The position numbers and the translations under genes are program-made. Of a stretch of DNA of 64,000 bases, positions 1 to 10,732 are shown one piece after another. Every line of letters begins with the position of its first letter. The stretch's first letter is position 1. The notes beneath the pieces were generated by a model. The model saw only the letters and a list, made by a program, of their open reading frames with translations, was not told the DNA's origin and did not search any database. Source of the stretch: Oenanthe sinensis. Taxonomy: Eukaryota > Streptophyta > Magnoliopsida > Apiales > Apiaceae. Location: the NCBI GenBank assembly GCA_028671895.1, contig CM053802.1, positions 40,834,201 through 40,898,200 of the forward strand. The letters run 5' to 3'.

Positions 1-2400
1 ATCTTGGTATGTGAGAGGCTCATCTTCATCTATGAGCATCAAATCACCACTTTGAGTCAAAAGAAATCCATATCTCTCTGGCTCATGGCGAATTCTACCA
101 GTTCTACGAACAACCTGTCTTTGTTGAACGTTATTATTATCCTGCTCTTGTTCCACTTCAGGTTCAATGCTATTTTGTGGTTCTCGATCTTCATCGAGGT
201 CTATAGTTCTCCCACTGTTTCTTTTGGAAACAAAATCCCTTTCCATGAAGACAGCATCTCGAGCAATAAACACTTTTTGCTCAGAAGGACTATAGAAATA
301 ATACGCCTTTGTTTCTTTAGGGTATCCCACAAAATTGCACTCTTCAGATTTAGGTCCAAGCTTGTCAGATACTTGACGCTTCACAAACGCCTTGCATCCC
401 CAAACTTTCATAAAGCTCATGCCTGACCGTTTCTTCTCCCATATCTCATATGGAGTCTTTTGAACCTTCTTAGTAGGAACACGGTTAAGTGTGAAAGCCG
501 CTGTTTCTAGAGCATAACCCCAGAAACTAATTGGAAGATCTGCATGACTCATCATCGATCGCACCATGTCCAACAAGGTGCGATTTCTCCTCTCTGAAAC
601 TCCATTCCATTGAGGTGTACCTGGCGGAGTGAGTTGTGATACAATACCACACTCCTTTAAATAATCTTTAAATTCAGTGCTCAAGTATTCTCCTCCACGA
701 TCAGATCGTAAGATTTTAATACTTGCACCTCCGCCAATTTGCTTCTCTACTTCAGCCTTGTATTCTTTGAACTTTTCAAAAGAATCGGATTTATTCTTCA
801 TAAGATATACATATCCATATCTACTGAAATCATCAGTAAATGTTATGAAGTAGTAGTAGCCTCCTCTAGCCATCACACGCATTGGGCCACATACATCACT
901 ATGTATTAGCTCCAAACGTTCAGTGGCCCTTTGACCCTTACCAGTGAAAGGGGCTTTAGTCATTTTACCAAGCAAACAAGATTCGCATTCTTGGTATGAT
1001 TCAAAATCAAACTTATCCAAATATCCATCCTTATGTAATTTGGATATGCGTTTCTCATTTATATGGCCTAGACGACAATGCCAGAGGTATGTTTGATTTG
1101 AGTCATTAACTTTAAGTCGTTTGTTTTCTATATTACAGACAGGATTATCTAAGTCAAGAACATATAAACCATTAAACAAACGCGCAACACCATAGGTTAA
1201 ATCATTCAAAGCAAAAGAGCAACTGTTGTCCTTTATTGTAAACGAAAAACCTTTCTTGTCCAAACAAGAAACAGAAATAATGTTTCTGCGAATTGCAGGC
1301 ACGTAATAACAATTCTCCAGTTCTAAAACTAGCCCAGAGGGCAAAGATAAATAATAGGTTCCTACAGCTAAAGCAGCAACTCTTGCTCCGTTGCCAACTC
1401 GTAGGTCCATTTCTCCTTTAGCCAATGTCCTACTTCTCTGCATTTCCTGCACATTTATACAAATGTGAGAAGCACATCCGGTATCCAATACCCAAGATGT
1501 AGAAATAGACAGATTGACTTCTATAACATATATACCTGAATTAGAAGCTTGCTCAGCCCTCTTCTTCTTCAGATCCTCCAAGTAAACTGAACAGTTTCTC
1601 TTCCAGTGACCAGTTTTCTTACAATAATGACATTCACCCTTAGCGACCCCACCTTTAGGCTTTAAAGCCTGTTTAGGACCTGACTTTGGCTTGGGTGTAG
1701 AATCAGAACCTGTCTTCTTCTTACCCTTCCACTTGCCTTTCCCTTTGGCCTTACCTTTATTGCCCACCATCAGTATGGGAGCAGGTTCAGCCGTCTTCAT
1801 GTTGGTCTCATATGTTCTCAACATAGCCAACAATTCAGTAGGTGTTTTGTCAAACTCATTCATATTGTAGTTCATAACAAACTGAGTGAATTTGTTGTTC
1901 AAAGAATTCAAGATTAGGTCAATACCAGTTTCCGGACCAATCGGGAAACCCAAAGTATCAAGATACTCAATGTAACCAATCATCTTCAGAACATGTGGGC
2001 CAACTGGTTCATTTGCCCCTTGTTTGCAGTTAAAGAGTGACTTGCTCGTGTTGAACCTTTCTTGACGAGTTTGGCTTGCAAACATGCTTTGCAAGTGCTC
2101 ATTGATAGTATATGCATCCATATGCACATGCTGTCTTTGAAGCTCAGCACTCATAGTTGCTAACATAAGACACGCAACATCAGTTGCATCATTCTCATCC
2201 TTTGTGTGGGCCGCTCGTTCCTCAACAGTAGCGCCCTCAGGAAGGGGACCTGCCGGAGGAATATCAATGACATGAAGCTTGCGCTCCTGCCTGAGGACAA
2301 TCCTCAAATTCCTCTGCCAGTCTAGGAAGTTGTTTCCTCCTATCAGCTTATCCTTCTCAAGGACAGATCGTACGGATAGTGTGTTTGTGTTGTTTGTCAT
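1..2400 (-). CDS. A1 gag-pol polyprotein, N-terminal 800 codons (truncated by window edge)
   Basis: This polyprotein makes the capsid and the enzymes for cytoplasmic reverse transcription and nuclear integration. The frame is open from the ATG at 2398-2400 to base 1. Order seen: gag with one CCHC zinc knuckle (CHYCKKTGHWKRNC), protease with an intact D-T-G active site, integrase with an H-H-C-C zinc finger and a D-D-E core, then the linker just before RT. It is nearly identical to A2 and A3 (25-28 kb and 31.6-34 kb). I chose this ATG because the in-frame TTG 30 bases upstream is not a likely plant start. Unlike A2, it keeps the A5 run near 1250, so there is no frameshift there. Confidence 0.9.
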   Translation of the reverse strand, partial: MTNNTNTLSVRSVLEKDKLIGGNNFLDWQRNLRIVLRQERKLHVIDIPPAGPLPEGATVEERAAHTKDENDATDVACLMLATMSAELQRQHVHMDAYTINEHLQSMFASQTRQERFNTSKSLFNCKQGANEPVGPHVLKMIGYIEYLDTLGFPIGPETGIDLILNSLNNKFTQFVMNYNMNEFDKTPTELLAMLRTYETNMKTAEPAPILMVGNKGKAKGKGKWKGKKKTGSDSTPKPKSGPKQALKPKGGVAKGECHYCKKTGHWKRNCSVYLEDLKKKRAEQASNSGIYVIEVNLSISTSWVLDTGCASHICINVQEMQRSRTLAKGEMDLRVGNGARVAALAVGTYYLSLPSGLVLELENCYYVPAIRRNIISVSCLDKKGFSFTIKDNSCSFALNDLTYGVARLFNGLYVLDLDNPVCNIENKRLKVNDSNQTYLWHCRLGHINEKRISKLHKDGYLDKFDFESYQECESCLLGKMTKAPFTGKGQRATERLELIHSDVCGPMRVMARGGYYYFITFTDDFSRYGYVYLMKNKSDSFEKFKEYKAEVEKQIGGGASIKILRSDRGGEYLSTEFKDYLKECGIVSQLTPPGTPQWNGVSERRNRTLLDMVRSMMSHADLPISFWGYALETAAFTLNRVPTKKVQKTPYEIWEKKRSGMSFMKVWGCKAFVKRQVSDKLGPKSEECNFVGYPKETKAYYFYSPSEQKVFIARDAVFMERDFVSKRNSGRTIDLDEDREPQNSIEPEVEQEQDNNNVQQRQVVRRTGRIRHEPERYGFLLTQSGDLMLIDEDEPLTYQD

Positions 2401-4323
2401 TACTTGGTATCTACAATGATAAAAGCACAAAATTAAACATTAGATTGTCTGAGTTATTTATTATGTTCAAATGATTATGATACATTCATAATATATCTCC
2501 CACTATTTTATCAAATCAATAGCCCTTACTATTAATTTGGAAAGTATATCCCATAATCCTTTCTAGTGAGCCAAGATCCATATTTCGTCATGTCTCAAGT
2601 CAACCACTGGAAGTCCTTAAGAATGATTATTTAGGTAGACAACATTTGTCAATTATATCATATATAATTCTTGGATAGTTTGGTGAGCAACGATTGATCT
2701 TATCTATCTAATAGATTTTTAACCAAACTCTATGCTTCTAAGTTCATAATGGTTGAATATAACCGTTTACTTTCACCTTATTATGACGACTCAGTTAAGT
2801 TTGACCCAATGATACAACGGCCGAATATAACCGTTTATATTCGTCGCATCTCACCACGATAGACAGGAGTCCCCTGCCACTGACAGTCTTTCCCCTAATC
2901 GATCTAGGATTCGATGAGTGTTCATTCATTGGAAAGCATCTGATTAAAACTTAATATTTTGTTAAGGGGTTTAGAAAATTTTACGACGATCATGATCACA
3001 TCATGAAGAGATCCTCAATTTTTCCTTGAACTAAATATTTCAAATTGACATCTTAAATTGTTCATTTCCCAGGTAGATGGAGGATACCAGTGGTCACACT
3101 TAAAACCCATCAGCCTTACGAATACGCATATCCGTTTTTGTCAGAAAATCCCAATTATAGATATCAAAATCCATATTCAATTCCGTGTTTTAAAAATCCA
3201 TATTTCATAAACACAAGAATCTCATGATCGTTTGTTGATTTTAAAATCTTGAATCGTTACAGATTTTATCTTGAGTCGTTACAGATTTTATCTTGTTTAA
3301 ACAAGCATGGCATGGGTGTCGTATCTAATACATACATACATACATGATTAATCTAATTAAAGCATGCATCATTCATACATCAATATGTAAAGTGCAGTAT
3401 GTAAACGTGCTTGGTTATGGCCCCTTTTCTATGTGATCCTTTCGAGCTAATGAAAGGATCAAAGTCAATCTATGGTAGTAAAATATAAATACAATTACAT
3501 GTCTTCATTCTTCTTGTATCCACTAGTGCCTGCTCCTCTTCTTGGATCATCTTTCAGTCTTCAAGTACATTACATGGAATAATTGAATACAACCTAAGCT
3601 AATGTACTTACATAAGAAAACTCGAGTTACATTCGAGGTTAAACAATTACAAGAATGAAGAAAACGACATGCAAGTCGTATTTATAAAACCAAAACCAAA
3701 AACCATTAATCTAGGGGTCTAAGGGCCATAACCAGCACCATGCTCAAGTACACAAAATAAAATATTGCGGGGGTCCGGGGGCGGCAGCCCCTGGGCGGGG
3801 GTCCGGGGGCGGCAGCCCCTGGGCGGGGTCTGGGGCGGCAGCCCCAGGCGGGGTCTGGGGGCGGCAGCCCCCGGCTCGGCTCGAAATCAGAAAATTTTTT
3901 TATTTTCGAAGACCAGTCCTATTCAGAAATCATCAATTTCTGAACTACAGATCATATCTGTTGGCCCTTTTTCCCACTGCATCTTATACAGTTTCAGAAG
4001 CATGTATCATATACATACTTATCATATCCCAGTTAACAGATCATGTCCAACATAATCTGTCCACCAGTTTATATCACTATACAAACTGACCCTCATGCAT
4101 AATATACAAATCGCAATATGGCATATAAATCAGTCATGACAAATCATTAACATGCTAGTATCATCACCACATATTACAATTCGAATATACATGAAGAACA
4201 TAGCATGGCAGAAGCATGGCAGTAACAAAGCAGTAGCATGGCAGTGGCATGGCAGTCACCAAAACAGGCATATTTGCATCAAATACAGTTAACACGTAAC
4301 CAAATCAGTCCCTTATACACGTA
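2401..4323 (-). other. A1 untranslated leader between primer site and gag
   Basis: About 1.9 kb without a coding frame I can support. It is AT-rich except for a GC-rich tandem repeat at 3766-3872, and carries a short TACA microsatellite near 3330 (A2 has one more unit). A truncated copy of the same leader lies at 27899-29035. Long leaders are usual in Angela/BARE-like elements and often hold packaging and dimerisation signals, but I see no specific site here. Confidence 0.8.
3766..3872. repeat. GC-rich 27-28 bp tandem repeat, about 4 units
   Basis: About four units containing the core GGGGGCGGCAGCCCC, each spaced by a G-run and CCGGG or CTGGG. The block is strikingly GC-rich inside an AT-rich leader. 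Each unit is itself a partial palindrome (GGGGC...GCCCC), so the transcript could form stacked stems. The A2 leader is deleted across this point, so copy number cannot be compared in the window. Confidence 0.85.
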
Positions 4324-4335
4324 GCTCTGATGCCA
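4324..4335 (-). promoter_or_regulatory. A1 primer-binding site
   Basis: On the minus strand this reads TGGCATCAGAGC, one base downstream of the LTR end CCCAACA. It complements the 3' end of initiator methionine tRNA with one difference from the usual TGGTATCAGAGC. It marks the junction of 5' LTR and leader. Confidence 0.88.
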
Positions 4336-4336
4336 T

Positions 4337-5886
4337 TGTTGGGTTCCGAGGCATAAAACGCAGCGGATAAACGTAAATATAACGAAAATTTTCGGAACCC
4401 AAACGCAGGATCATGTATAAGAATTGACGGATTATGGTGATAATCGAATCATACCTATTAAGATTTTGAATGCCACGAACTCAACGGAGATCCTTGCTAT
4501 CACGATTTGTGTCTTCCTCTCGAAAGCACCTCTATGGTATCCACACGAGCACCTTCAAGAACGTCTCACGATCTTGAACACGGAACGGAAGTACTAGCCT
4601 CCTTTGATAGGTTTCGAATTCTCTCTGCCTCTTCCTATGCTGCCTCTTCTGCTAGGGTTTATCCAAAAACGTGCAAGCCATTTAACCTATCATTATCTAT
4701 TTATAATGATTGGTTAATGGGCCTTTTTAGCAAAAACCTAACCCATGTAGGCATAGGATTAAATAATAAAACATGCTTCTATTATTTAATTAATAATTAA
4801 GTCACACTTAATTATTATTGGCAGAAATATAATTCTTCAAATTCGAATTTATTTCAATTAATTAAGTCTCACTTAATTAATATAATAAATTCGAATTAAT
4901 CATCAATTAATTTAAATCTATAATTTAAATTAACTATTCCTCTAGGTGCTCTATGTGTGTGACCCTATAGGCTATTATTTAATTAGCAATAATTTTATTC
5001 TCCAATAAAATTATAAACAATGAGCGGTATCTAGTAATACATCATTGCTACCTAATTAAACAATAATTAAATCGTGATTCGATAAAACCTTTCGTGATTA
5101 ATGTTTCCGTGTAATATAATCCCTTTAACCATATATATTATAGATTAAACTCGAGGCATGTATTTAGTCATCCTCTTCAACATTTAATCCGGGTTTACTT
5201 GATCCATGAGTAGACTATGAAAAACAAATCATTATTTGAGCACGGCCATGCATTTTATAGTCTCACTCAATCAAGAGGCCAATAATATCTCTCCTAATTA
5301 TAGGAGGGTTAAATCCTTTATCTATCATTCATATTTCTCATACGACTCATGATATACCCGATGTCCACTTTTATCATCACCCGGTCAAAGGTAACTTTTA
5401 ATGTAGTCAAAGTATATCAATCCTCGTATAGAAATATAATGATCTCAAGTCAGAGGATCATTACACCATTATCACTGTGAGTCTTTCTTATGACTTAATT
5501 AAACATGAAGAATCTCACTGTGGGTCTGTCCAGTACCATGTACCCTTACATGTACCTATGTATTGACTTTAGTATCCCCATACTTATAACCAATGAGATG
5601 TGGTTATCTGTCAAACAACATACTAGTCTATTTATGTATTATTATTGTCCTATCATAATAATACTCGACTAGGGAACCTTTAAGAATATGATATATTATA
5701 TAATCTCAAGTTCAAGTCATGTACTTAAACTATATAACGAGTATCATGATTCTAAGGACATTTATTATGCTAACAAATATATCGCAGTAATTAAAGTCAT
5801 AATAAATACGTTTATTGAATAATCAAATGACATAAATGTTTATTAAAAGGAAAAATTGTATTGCCTCTAGGGCACCTACACTAACA
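4337..5886 (-). repeat. A1 5' LTR (1550 bp)
   Basis: Bounded by TGTTGGGTTCC on the plus strand and CACTAACA at the far end, so the minus-strand LTR starts TGTTAGTG and ends CCCAACA. A TATAAATAG box lies at 4697-4705 (minus strand). The plus-strand ORF of 97 residues at 4507-4800 recurs only because the LTR recurs (also at 34323-34616) and is not supported as a gene. The A4 solo LTR (59345-60888) is a second full-length copy. Confidence 0.92.
4697..4705 (-). promoter_or_regulatory. TATA box of A1 5' LTR
   Basis: Minus-strand TATAAATAG. The same box is present in the A4 solo LTR at 60522-60530. It is the likely start signal for the genomic RNA. Confidence 0.6.
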
Positions 5887-6454
5887 TATTTATCATTCAT
5901 ATTTCTCATACGATTCATAGCATACCCAATGTCCACCTTTATCATTACCCGGTTAAAGGTAACTTTGAGTGTAATCAAAGTATATTAATTCTCGTATAGA
6001 AATAGAATGATTTCAAGTCAAAGGATCATTACATCATTATCACAGTGAGAATTTCTTATGACACTTATTAACATGTAGATTCTCACAGCGGGTATGTCCA
6101 GTGCCATGCATTGAGACATGCACTTATGTTCTTGACTTTAGTATCACCATACCTATGACCAATGAGATGTGGTCATCAGTCAACAAACATGCTAGTCTTA
6201 TTGCATTATTATTGTCCTTAAATAATAATACTCGACTAGGGATTTTTAGGAATATAATATTGTTCATATAATCTCATTTTTAAGTCACATACTTAAAGAT
6301 ATATAATTCGCATTAATATTCCAAAGACATTTAATATGCTTTCAATTTATAACGCAGTAAATAAAGACATAATAAATATTAATTAAATAATCAAGTAAAC
6401 ATAATCCTTAATTATTTATCATAAAGTATTACCTCTAGGACACCAATACTAACA
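5887..6454 (-). repeat. A0 3' LTR, fragment
   Basis: Aligns with A1 LTR positions from about 5319 to 5886 with many substitutions and ends in the same AACA before the PPT. The other part of this LTR lies left of A1, outside the window. No coding content. Confidence 0.82.
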
Positions 6455-6468
6455 ATCTCCCACTTGTA
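6455..6468 (-). promoter_or_regulatory. A0 polypurine tract
   Basis: Minus-strand purine-rich GTGGGAGAT directly upstream of the LTR start. It is the plus-strand primer site for reverse transcription, and matches the tract of A2 and A3. Confidence 0.75.
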
Positions 6469-9126
6469 CTAGAGCCAATCTCTAATGTATCTAATACCCA
6501 TGAAACTAGTATGACCTTCGTGCTTCTGCTGCGACAAAGCCTTGGTTAGTGAATCTGTAATGTTCTCATTTGTATGCACTTTACATATATGTATATCCCC
6601 TCGATTATTAAACTCTCGAAGAAGATGATATCATCTGAGTATATGCTTTGTTTGGGAATGAGACCTTGGCTCCTTAGCCTGTGAAATGGCTCCGTTATTA
6701 TCGCAGTATAAATCTTTCAGATCTGCGACCGAAGGAACCACACCAAGACCTTCAATAAAATTCTGAATCTAGACAACCTTCTTGGCTGCTTCACAGGAAG
6801 CAATATACTCATCCTCCATTGTAAAATTGGCAACCGTATTTTGCTTTGAACTTTTCCAGTTACAGCACCTCCATTTAGAAAAAATATAAAACCAGACTGA
6901 GAGATTGAATCATCCTTGTCTGTTTGGAAACTAGCATCGGTGTAACCTTTTACAACCTTCTTTTCTTTTCCTCCATATACCAAGAATTGATCTTTAGTCC
7001 TTTTCAAGTACTTAATAATATTCTTGACTTCCGTCCAGTGACCTTCACCTGGATTAGACTGGTATCTACTCATCATGCTCAAAGCATACGAGACATCAGG
7101 ATGAGTACATATCATTGCATACATTATAGAACCAATTGCCGACGCATATGGAACTTTACTCATACGGTCCTTATCATCCAATGACTTAGGACTGTTTTCT
7201 TTAGAGATCGATATCCCATGAGACATCGGGACATATCCCATTTTAGCATCTTGCATCCCAAATCGATGTAAAACTTTGTCAATGTATGTACTCTGACTTA
7301 GGCCAATCATTCTTCTTGATCTATCTCTATAGATCCTGATACCAAATATATAGGTCGCATCGTCTAAGTCTTTCATTGAGAAATTTTTACTCAACCAAGT
7401 CTTAACAGCCTGTAAAGAAGGAATGTTATTCCCTATTATTAATATGTCATCAACATATAGTACTAGGAATGCCACATTACTTCTACTAACCTTCTTGTAA
7501 ACACATGGTTCATCTTTATTTTGAATAAACCCAAACTCTTTGACGGTTTCATCAAAATGAATGTTCCATCTCCTCGAGGCCTGTTTCAATCAATAAATGG
7601 ATTGACGCAACTTATATACCTTTCCAGCATGCTTTGGATCAATAAAACCCTCAGGCTGTGTCATGTACACATCCACATCTTCTTCAAGGCTCCCATTTAA
7701 GAAAGAGGTTTTGACATCCATCTGCCAGATTTCATAATCATAGTAAGCAGCTATAGCAAGCAAAATCCTGATGGACTTGACCATAGCCACTGGTGAAAAA
7801 GTCTCATCATAGTCAATACCATGAATTTGCTTGAAACATTTTGCCACGAATCGTGTCTTATAGGTCCGTATATTACCATCCATGTCGGTCTTCTTCTTGA
7901 AAACCCACTTGCACCCTATATGTTTTACCCCTTCAGGTGGATTAACCAAAGTCCATACTTGATTAGTATACATGGATTCCATATCAGATTTCATGGCATT
8001 CAGCCATCTCTTGGATTCTGGAGTGTTCATAGCGTCTTGGTCGGTGAGAGGTTCATCTTCGGTGATAAGCATCACATCACCATCTTGAGTTAAGAGAAAT
8101 CCATAATATCTCTCAGGCTCATGGCGAATCCTAGTAGACCTACGAACAACCTGTGTTTCTTGAGCAGTGTTGTGTTTTTGTACATCCTGCTCAAGTTCCT
8201 CCATTGGTTCAATGTTATCTTTTGGGCCTCGAACTTCATCGAGATCTATTATCCTCCTACTGTTTTTCTTCGAAAGCATTTCTCTTTCAAGAAAAACTAT
8301 AGTTCGAGCAACAAATACTTTGTTCTCGGAAGGATTATAAAATGAATAACCCTTTTTTTCAATTGGGTATCCCACAAAGTTAAATTTGTCTGATTTAGGT
8401 CCTAGCTTGTCAGAAGTTAAAAGTTTCACAAACGCTTCACATCCCCATACTTTCATAAATGACATGCTATGACGTTTCTTAGTCCATATCTCATATGGAG
8501 TCTTCTGAACTGTTTTAGTAGGAACTCGGTTGAGTGTATAAGCAGCCGTCTCCAGGGCGTAGCCCTAGAAACTAATTGGAAGATCTGCATGACTCATCAT
8601 CGATCGCACCATGTCCAACAAGGTACGATTTCTCCTCTCAGAAACTCCATTCCATTGTAGTGTTCCGGGAGAAGTGAGTTGTGATATGATACCACACTCT
8701 TTTAAGAAACTCTTAAATTCATGGCTTAAGTATTCTCCCCCACGATCAGATCGTAGAGTCTTAATACTTCTGCTAGTCTGCTTTTTTACTTCAGCTTTGT
8801 ATTCTTTGAACTTTTCGAAAGATTCGGATTTGTTTTTCATAAGATACACATATCCATATCTACTGAAATCATCAGTAAACGTGATAAAGTAGTAAAAGCC
8901 ACCTCTTGCCATAGTACGCATAAGACCACATACATCACTATTAGTTCTAATCGTTCAGCGACTCTTTCACCTTGTTTAGTAAAAGGAGCTTTAGTCATTT
9001 TTCCAATGAGACATGGTTCACATGCTTCGTATGATTCAAAATCAAACTTATCCAAGTATCCATCTTTATGTAACTTGGAAATGCGCTTCTCATTTATATG
9101 GCCTAAACGATAGTGCCAAAGGTATG
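6469..9126 (-). pseudogene. A0 pol remnant (integrase C-terminal part, RT, RNase H)
   Basis: Read on the minus strand, this holds the integrase zinc finger and core (8565-9126), the integrase C-terminal block (SFMKVWGCEAF), RT with the QMDVKTSFLNG and YVDD motifs, and RNase H down to the terminal stop near 6469. Lesions include TGA in place of Gly between SIY and LKQA (about 7587), frame changes near 8465-8565 and 8840-8930, and a broken RNase H around 6840. It is interrupted at the H-x4-H of the integrase finger by element C. It cannot make a working enzyme. Divergence from A1-A3 suggests a subfamily or an old copy. Confidence 0.85.
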
Positions 9127-10325
9127 TGTTAGGTCCAAATATGTTGTAGAGGGGGGGTGAATACAACTTTTTAACTTTATGAAGCAATAAATACTATATA
9201 ATAAATGAACACAATGATTCAAGGAATATATGTCTTATATATAACTTGAAAGGATTGCTACAACATTCATTACAATAGTACAACAGAAGTAAAGAGGGTA
9301 GTAAATGATACTAAGCTCTGTGAATACTCTCTATCTCTTTTACAAGTGTTTCTCTCAAATATTGCTCTCTTTCAAATGTTACACGAGTACTTCTATTTAT
9401 ACTACTTGTAATCTATGACTTGTAGTCTTCAACAGATAAGATATGAGTGGTCCAATGTTGTCCACGTAAATCTTATCTTACCTTGAAAGCTTGGAAATAG
9501 CCAACCAGATGATGCCATGTGTCATGTTGAAATTGTCCTCTATGTAGAATTTCTACATAGGAATTTCTGCTTACGATCTCGAACATTTAAGTAGAACTTC
9601 TACATAGGAATTTTCTACTTACACTCTATCTCGAATATTTAAGTAAAACTTCTACATAGGAATTTCGAGATAGCTTCCTTCCTATGTACTTAGAAAATAT
9701 TCCACTTCCAGAATTTCTACTTGGCTCTAAGTAGAAACTTATCTAGAATTTCTAGATAGAAATTTCTACATAGGTTCCCCAGTAAGTACTTAGAGAAATT
9801 CTGGGCTTCAACTAGAAACTTCATTGCAACATCTTGAACTTGTGATTTCTTCTTGTCTTCTATATTCTTCAACAAGCTCTTGAACATGAATCTCTACTAC
9901 TGACATAAACTTGCTATCAATTCCCTGACACTTGATGCAATGGTCTGGTTCATAAGTGACTAGTCTTGATAGGGTTCTTGCTTCTGAATAGATTACCATA
10001 TTCAGTTAGTAATGTGGCTTTCCAATTGTCGCTTTCCTGCTTCTTCACTTGAAATCAATTACTCTTATTGATACTGATTGTTATGATCTTGATTCTTTAA
10101 GTTACACATCACTGAGGCATGGACAACTTTGACTTGAACTTCTTCCAGTGATTTCATCTTTGATTGATCATAATTAACCATGTTAAATTGTATCAATTAC
10201 CTTGTCTTCAACTTGTATTGATTTCTTTGTGACTTCTTGTTCTTGATTGTCTTCTGGTTAAGTATCTTTTCTTTAGTTGAGTTACATTAGTTACAGTGTT
10301 ACAAGTTTAGACACTCTGCCTTTCA
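9127..10325 (-). repeat. C 3' LTR (1199 bp, family S1)
   Basis: Plus-strand limits TGTTAGGTCC and GCCTTTCA, matching the S1 LTRs of B in reverse. A G7 tract at 9151-9157 corresponds to the C-run near the 3' end of the B LTRs. A TATA box lies at 9393-9401 (minus). Upstream of it (9536-9780 on the plus strand) are many copies of a TTCTACATAGGA / CTCGAA motif. It is more diverged and longer than the B LTRs (1160 and 1110 bp). Confidence 0.9.
9393..9401 (-). promoter_or_regulatory. TATA box of C LTR
   Basis: Minus-strand TATAAATAG, at the same relative position as in the B LTRs. The motif repeats lie immediately upstream in the direction of transcription. Confidence 0.6.
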
Positions 10326-10340
10326 ATCTCCCCCTATTTG
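10326..10340 (-). promoter_or_regulatory. C polypurine tract
   Basis: Minus-strand CAAATAGGGGGAGAT abutting the LTR start TGAAAGG. Identical in B (46551-46565) and D (48700-48714). Confidence 0.85.
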
Positions 10341-10732
10341 ATTGTCTAACAATGACATTCAAATTAAAGAAGGATAACTCAACTAAATAAATGAGACGAG
10401 AAAAGATAAGTAACATTAAAGTCTTGTTCATGTTATAACTGAAATGAAAATTGAAAAACAATACAAAAAACTTAATAATTAATTTGAACTAGAAAGAGAA
10501 TTCGAACCTCGAATCAAAGATCTTTGGAATGATTTCTATCTCCTGGATTATTTCATGTCTTTCAGTCAAACTCATATCACCTTATTGGATCCACTCTGAT
10601 TCACGGTTACAGTATGGTAAATTAGCCTATCTCGCATACCGTGGTCAGGTGAATTTTCCTCAAGTGAGTTAGAGCAACCAAAAGATATGAAGTTTTTCCA
10701 ACTTCAAGTTCACATTCCTCCAAGCTTTCATT
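10341..10732 (-). other. C region between ORF2 and PPT
   Basis: About 390 bp, non-coding, collinear with 46156-46551 of B. It holds an imperfect inverted repeat around ATCACGG...CCGTGA (10605-10640 region) conserved in both copies. Nothing else recognised. Confidence 0.7.

Larger units (their letters stand above)
1..5886 (-). mobile_element. Element A1: Angela/BARE-like Ty1/copia retrotransposon, 5' half
   Basis: On the minus strand the order is 5' LTR (4337-5886), primer site, long leader, then gag-pol running off the left edge of the window. The 3' half, including most of RT, RNase H and the 3' LTR, lies outside. The proteins are close to BARE-1/Angela elements in wording, for example the integrase C-terminal VGYPKET block. 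The element sits in the 3' LTR of the older relative A0: the sequence right after 5886 is diverged LTR of the same family. The expected right-hand target duplication is TATTT at 5887-5891; its partner is off-window. Confidence 0.92.
5887..9126 (-). mobile_element. Element A0: older, diverged family-A relative (partial)
   Basis: A 3' LTR remnant (5887-6454), PPT and the pol C-terminal half, all on the minus strand, visibly diverged from A1-A3 but clearly homologous. It is cut on the left by A1 (in its 3' LTR) and on the right by element C (in its integrase gene at 9127). The rest of its pol, gag and 5' LTR should lie right of the window, beyond the 5' LTR of C. It is the outermost and so the oldest layer. 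Confidence 0.85.

Noticed and set aside
4..426. 140-residue plus-strand ORF, repeated at 25501 and 31570
   Set aside because: Antisense shadow of family-A pol; it recurs because pol recurs and has no independent support.
3765..4055. GC-rich ORF or CpG-island-like promoter of a host gene
   Set aside because: It is a tandem repeat in an element leader; no host gene follows in either direction.
4507..4800. 97-residue ORF in the A LTR, also at 34323 and in part at 29111
   Set aside because: LTR-borne repeat; start and reading frame are not preserved across copies better than surrounding LTR.
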